This document shows, in pieces, positions 61,260-64,000 of a stretch of DNA of 64,000 nt (the stretch's first letter is position 1; every line of letters starts with the position of its first letter). The stretch spans positions 434,001-498,000 of the forward strand of contig NZ_SHKR01000015.1 of assembly GCF_004217145.1 (NCBI RefSeq). The letters are read 5' to 3'. Position numbers and translations under genes: made by a program. The DNA is from Kribbella rubisoli (GTDB lineage: Bacteria > Actinomycetota > Actinomycetes > Propionibacteriales > Kribbellaceae). The notes under the pieces are model-generated. The model had not been told where the DNA came from, ran no database searches, and saw only the letters and a program-made list of their open reading frames with translations.

Positions 61260-62102
61260 ACGGCCAGGATAGGTGACAGGTCAGACATCTCGGATGCGCC
61301 GGAACCGCGTCGTGCGTCGGCGGCGTCTACGGACTGCTTCGTGCGAGTGTTCGCCCGACCGCAATGCCCTTCTGATAATCAGCTCACCCCGCCGTCTCCT
61401 TGGCGCGCGACTGGGTGCTAGTACGGTATCAACGAACGTTGGGGTCGTAACGCGCACCAGGCCCGGCGACGTCGACGGCGTGGCCGTGATCGGTCAGAGG
61501 AGTGGATATCCGCCGTCGTTGTGCCTTCTCTGCTGGTGTGCGAGCAGAGAAGGCACAACTCGCGGGGTTATCCGCTCGTGTTGTCGCAGCCGGGGAGATT
61601 TGGGTTGCAACCACAACGTTTCTTGCGGCAGCACTAGCACGTCGATTGAGATCCTCCACACGGATAGCTGGCGTTGTGGCTTCGGTAGGGTCGGTCCTCG
61701 TTGCCGCCTACGTCACTACGCTGTCGTCAGGGCTGGAGTCGTCCTCCGGTCTGAACGGGGCAACCTCGGCTGTCCAGCCGTCGTACGGCCCACTGCGATT
61801 CATCGGTGTCGCGGACACCGTGATCGGGATGCCGCAGTCCGAGACTGCGGATCAGAGGACTGCAGAGCCGCTCGACCAGGTCAGGTGGCCGAGGCCGAGG
61901 TACGACGGACCGTGGCGCCGCCGGGTTACCTTCGGGGTGACGTGATGCCGGGGACCCGCACCTCGTGCTCGGCCTGCACCAGGTGGCCCGAATGGTTGCT
62001 GTCAGCAACTTATCCCGGAACCCCGCGACAACCGACGCCGGAGTGCCGCACGTCTTCAGTATGGCTGCTGCTGTCCGCACCGAGCCGGTATCGGCGGACC
62101 GA
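61260..62102. other. 843-bp stretch without a convincing gene
   Basis: No frame here shows a recognised family, a good ribosome site and consistent codon use together. The frame 61502-61945 (+) could encode a short membrane protein (IAGVVASVGSVLVAAYVTTL segment), but it runs straight through a perfect hairpin and has no ribosome site; I give it about 0.15. A half-operator (TCACCCC) at 61384 has no right half. Base composition is slightly lower in GC than the surroundings by eye. The stretch may be decayed DNA or a non-autonomous mobile insertion. Confidence 0.5.
61518..61559. repeat. perfect 17-bp inverted repeat hairpin
   Basis: GTTGTGCCTTCTCTGCT and its exact complement AGCAGAGAAGGCACAAC, separated by eight bases (GGTGTGCG). 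Flanking sequences (GGATATCCGC before, GCGGGGTTATCC after) extend the pairing with small bulges to about 30 bp per arm. It has no T-run. It could be a terminator, a MITE-like element or a recombination site. Confidence 0.7.
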
Positions 62103-63086
62103 TCATGTGGATTGCCCGACCGGGTCCTCCCTGATGCTCAGGCGTTGTAGGGCCTCCGAGAACCGGCCGCCGGCCCGGAGGCGTGCGAGGCCGCTCGTGT
62201 AGTCGGTCACCTGCTGCCACTCGTTGTCTGCCACGTAGTAGACGTGTGGACTCACAGGGCCTGGTGAGTCCGCGAAGAAGCTGCTCGCGATTCTGACGAG
62301 CATCCCGAAGGCGCCGACCACGGTGTGATCTCGTAACACGTGGATGAGCAACATGTCTCGTGCGGGCATGGCGACGAGGCAGCCGAGCGGCGGACTCTCG
62401 ACTCGCAGCGATTCGCGCAGCACGGTATCGAGGACCAGTGCTCGGGAGGCGGTGAACATACTGCCGGTGAGCATGGCGACGTCGGCATCCGGTCCTTGCA
62501 CATACTCGACCTGGTCCTTCAGTCGGCGCAGATTCGCCAGGCCTATCCGGGAGGCCTCTTCCCACGGCACCCCGAGACTGTCGACGTCGAAATGCATCGC
62601 GACGCCGCGCCCGACGTAGCTGGCCGGCACGGTGACCACACCTGGCACGAACTCAGGCACACTCTCGGCCCAGGTGGGCTCGATCGTGGTCGCACATACC
62701 AAGCGAAGATAGAGCTCGCCCTCCAAATCATCCGGAACTGTCGGCCGTCCGTCGACAGGCATCATCTGGTCGAAGTGCGCAGCCACCGCGGCGCGCCACT
62801 GTTGTCTTGGCAATCCGGCGACTGTGCGGGCGAGGTTCACGAGACCCGCGACCATCCCGTTTGCGATGTCGCTGTCTCCTCCGATCGGCACCAGCGCCGC
62901 CGAGCCGTCGTACCGCAGCGGCAGCCCGCGTTGGGCGACCGCACGCTCGGCCAGACGCACCAACCGCTTCGCCTGGGTCATCGTCAGCGGCATCAGGGTC
63001 GGGTGCGACCGATCCCCGTCTGCGTCCTTGCGCCGTCGTCCGCCACCACAGCCGTTCCGACGGTCCCTGTCTTTGCCAGCACTCAT
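62103..63086 (-). CDS. hypothetical protein
   Basis: A 327-residue soluble protein I do not recognise. A basic, low-complexity N-terminus (first 30 residues) precedes a mixed alpha/beta body. Landmarks are ALVPIGGDSDIANGMVAGLVNLARTV, LYLRLVCATTIEPTW, a MLTGSMFTASRALVLDTVL segment, and YVADNEWQQVTDYTSGLARL near the end. GGAGG lies seven bases before ATG 63086. It has no operon partner and no island operator. Confidence 0.65.
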   Translation of the reverse strand: MSAGKDRDRRNGCGGGRRRKDADGDRSHPTLMPLTMTQAKRLVRLAERAVAQRGLPLRYDGSAALVPIGGDSDIANGMVAGLVNLARTVAGLPRQQWRAAVAAHFDQMMPVDGRPTVPDDLEGELYLRLVCATTIEPTWAESVPEFVPGVVTVPASYVGRGVAMHFDVDSLGVPWEEASRIGLANLRRLKDQVEYVQGPDADVAMLTGSMFTASRALVLDTVLRESLRVESPPLGCLVAMPARDMLLIHVLRDHTVVGAFGMLVRIASSFFADSPGPVSPHVYYVADNEWQQVTDYTSGLARLRAGGRFSEALQRLSIREDPVGQST

Positions 63087-63336
63087 CGAGCACCTCCTTG
63101 CCCAAAGAAGATATGGACTTTCATCGGCCTGAACCGGACGAGTTCACAACCTGTGGACAACTACTCGACAACCACGGCCCTCACGACAGAGCTCGAGTCA
63201 AAGCTCGAGCCTGAGGCCCCGGATCTGGCTGACTTGTCGGGTAGTGGACTGTACGGTTGGGCCAGATTCATCCTGCGGATCACGCCCGATGGACCATCCG
63301 TTCGCGCCAGTCCTCGAGGACTGCGGAGGAGGAATT

Positions 63337-64000
63337 GTGGGACGTGTCGACCGTCGCCGCGGTTATCTGTTGATCATCTGCGCATTGGCTGTTGGGCTGG
63401 TGGCCGCAACGGGCCTGCCGGCGGATGCCGCCGCCGGACGCGTGTCGGTGTTCTCGCCGGGCGCACCAGGGGCCGGGGATCCGTACTTCCCCGACATGGG
63501 CAACGGCGGCTATGACGTCAGCCATTACGACATCAGGCTGGCGTTCGACCCCAGGACCAAGGCGATCAACGCGACCACGACGATCCTTGCCAGAGCCACG
63601 CAGAATCTCTCCCGGTTCAACCTGGATTTCCAGGGACCACTGAAGATCAGCAAGCTCTCGGTCAACGGACGCGACGCGTCTTTCGCCCGCAGCGGTGCGC
63701 AGGAGTTGGTGATCACTCCGCGGCGCGGCCTGTGGCGGGGGAGCACGTTTGTCGTCTCGGTGACCTACGCAGGCGTCCCGCAGAAGGTCGACGACCCGGC
63801 GCTGGGCGTTTCCGGCTGGGTCGCCACCAAGGACGGCGCGGTCGCAGTCAATCAGCCCATCGGCGCGGCGACGTATTTCCCGGTGAACGACAGCACCGAC
63901 GACAAGGCGACGTACACCCAGACCATCACCGTGCCGACCGGACTTACCGTGCTGGCCAATGGTGAACCGGGGCCTACCACCAAGCACAACGGCCGGACGA
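63337..64000 (+). CDS. secreted M1-type metallopeptidase, N-terminal part
   Basis: The first 221 codons of a gene that runs off the window. GTG 63337 follows GGAGGAGG. Residues 1-34 form a signal peptide (RRR, hydrophobic LLIICALAVGLVAA, ADAAA cleavage region). The next part, DPYFPDMGNGGYDVSHYDI, and beta-strands IRLAFDP, INATTTILARAT, LSRFNLDF are the N-terminal beta domain of M1 aminopeptidases. YFPVNDSTDDKATY precedes the catalytic domain. The zinc site HExxH lies beyond the edge and cannot be checked. Confidence 0.85.
   Translation, partial: MGRVDRRRGYLLIICALAVGLVAATGLPADAAAGRVSVFSPGAPGAGDPYFPDMGNGGYDVSHYDIRLAFDPRTKAINATTTILARATQNLSRFNLDFQGPLKISKLSVNGRDASFARSGAQELVITPRRGLWRGSTFVVSVTYAGVPQKVDDPALGVSGWVATKDGAVAVNQPIGAATYFPVNDSTDDKATYTQTITVPTGLTVLANGEPGPTTKHNGRT

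Noticed and set aside
61384-61400. TCACCCCGCCGTCTCCT as a further island operator
   Set aside because: Only the left half matches, the right half is absent, and no gene start follows at the usual distance.
61502-61945. 147-codon frame as a membrane protein gene
   Set aside because: It reads through a perfect 17-bp hairpin, has no ribosome site, and codon use does not look coding in its first third.
1-64000. CRISPR arrays, tRNA/rRNA genes, transposases or prophage
   Set aside because: No regularly spaced repeats, cloverleaf-like segments or recombinase/transposase motifs were seen on either strand. The direct repeats at 49.6 and 55.1 kb are protein-coding.

Overview
The window looks like chromosomal DNA of a high-GC actinomycete. 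The evidence is the strong G/C third-position bias, GTG starts, GGAGG-type ribosome sites, and actinobacterial families (DUF6510, DUF5709, DUF6069, DUF6325, DUF7144, MalT-like LuxR regulators). The codon style and gene content resemble Kribbella or a relative, but the genus is an inference. No tRNA, rRNA, CRISPR array, intact transposase or prophage was seen.

Left flank (about 1-13.7 kb): ordinary single genes and small operons. These are a cyclase-family hydrolase, small helical proteins, an SRPBCC/secreted-esterase pair, a VOC dioxygenase plus thioesterase-like hydrolase pair (MhqO/MhqD-like), an epoxide-hydrolase-like gene beside a TetR regulator, NTF2-like/zinc-finger/MsrA genes, an ECF sigma factor, an SDR, a DUF5709 protein with a GNAT-hemerythrin-like fusion, and an MFS carrier. 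At 7.4 kb lies a collapsed fossil of a sulfite-oxidase-like gene and its ferredoxin-reductase partner, next to the surviving DUF6510 gene.

Central island (about 13.9-60.2 kb): about 40 genes that look like one stress or dormancy programme. They encode three SulP-STAS anion transporters, a large type I sulfatase, PPK2 polyphosphate kinase, a P-type ATPase with unusual motifs, a CPA1 antiporter, a K+ channel, two DUF2252 kinase-fold-like proteins, four DUF7144 membrane proteins, lipid-handling enzymes (diacylglycerol-kinase-like, PAP2, holin-phosphodiesterase fusion, phospholipase D), DUF1269/DUF6325/SHOCT/HdeD proteins, and two large LuxR-family ATPase regulators at 17.6-20.2 and 51.0-53.6 kb. 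Almost every transcription unit carries the same 17-bp imperfect palindrome, consensus TCAYCCCGCNGGGRTGA, usually 55-90 bp before the start codon. In nearly all cases an NANNNT hexamer follows 22-23 nt downstream. That places the palindrome over about -51 to -35, the classic position for a LuxR-type activator. The site was not found in the flanks. This self-contained regulon, probably driven by the paired LuxR proteins, is the main discovery candidate.

Right flank (60.2-64 kb): a remnant of an amidohydrolase, a membrane-anchored NPCBM-like protein, an 840-bp stretch with no convincing gene but a perfect 17-bp hairpin, an unrecognised 327-residue protein, and the start of a secreted M1-type metallopeptidase cut by the window edge.
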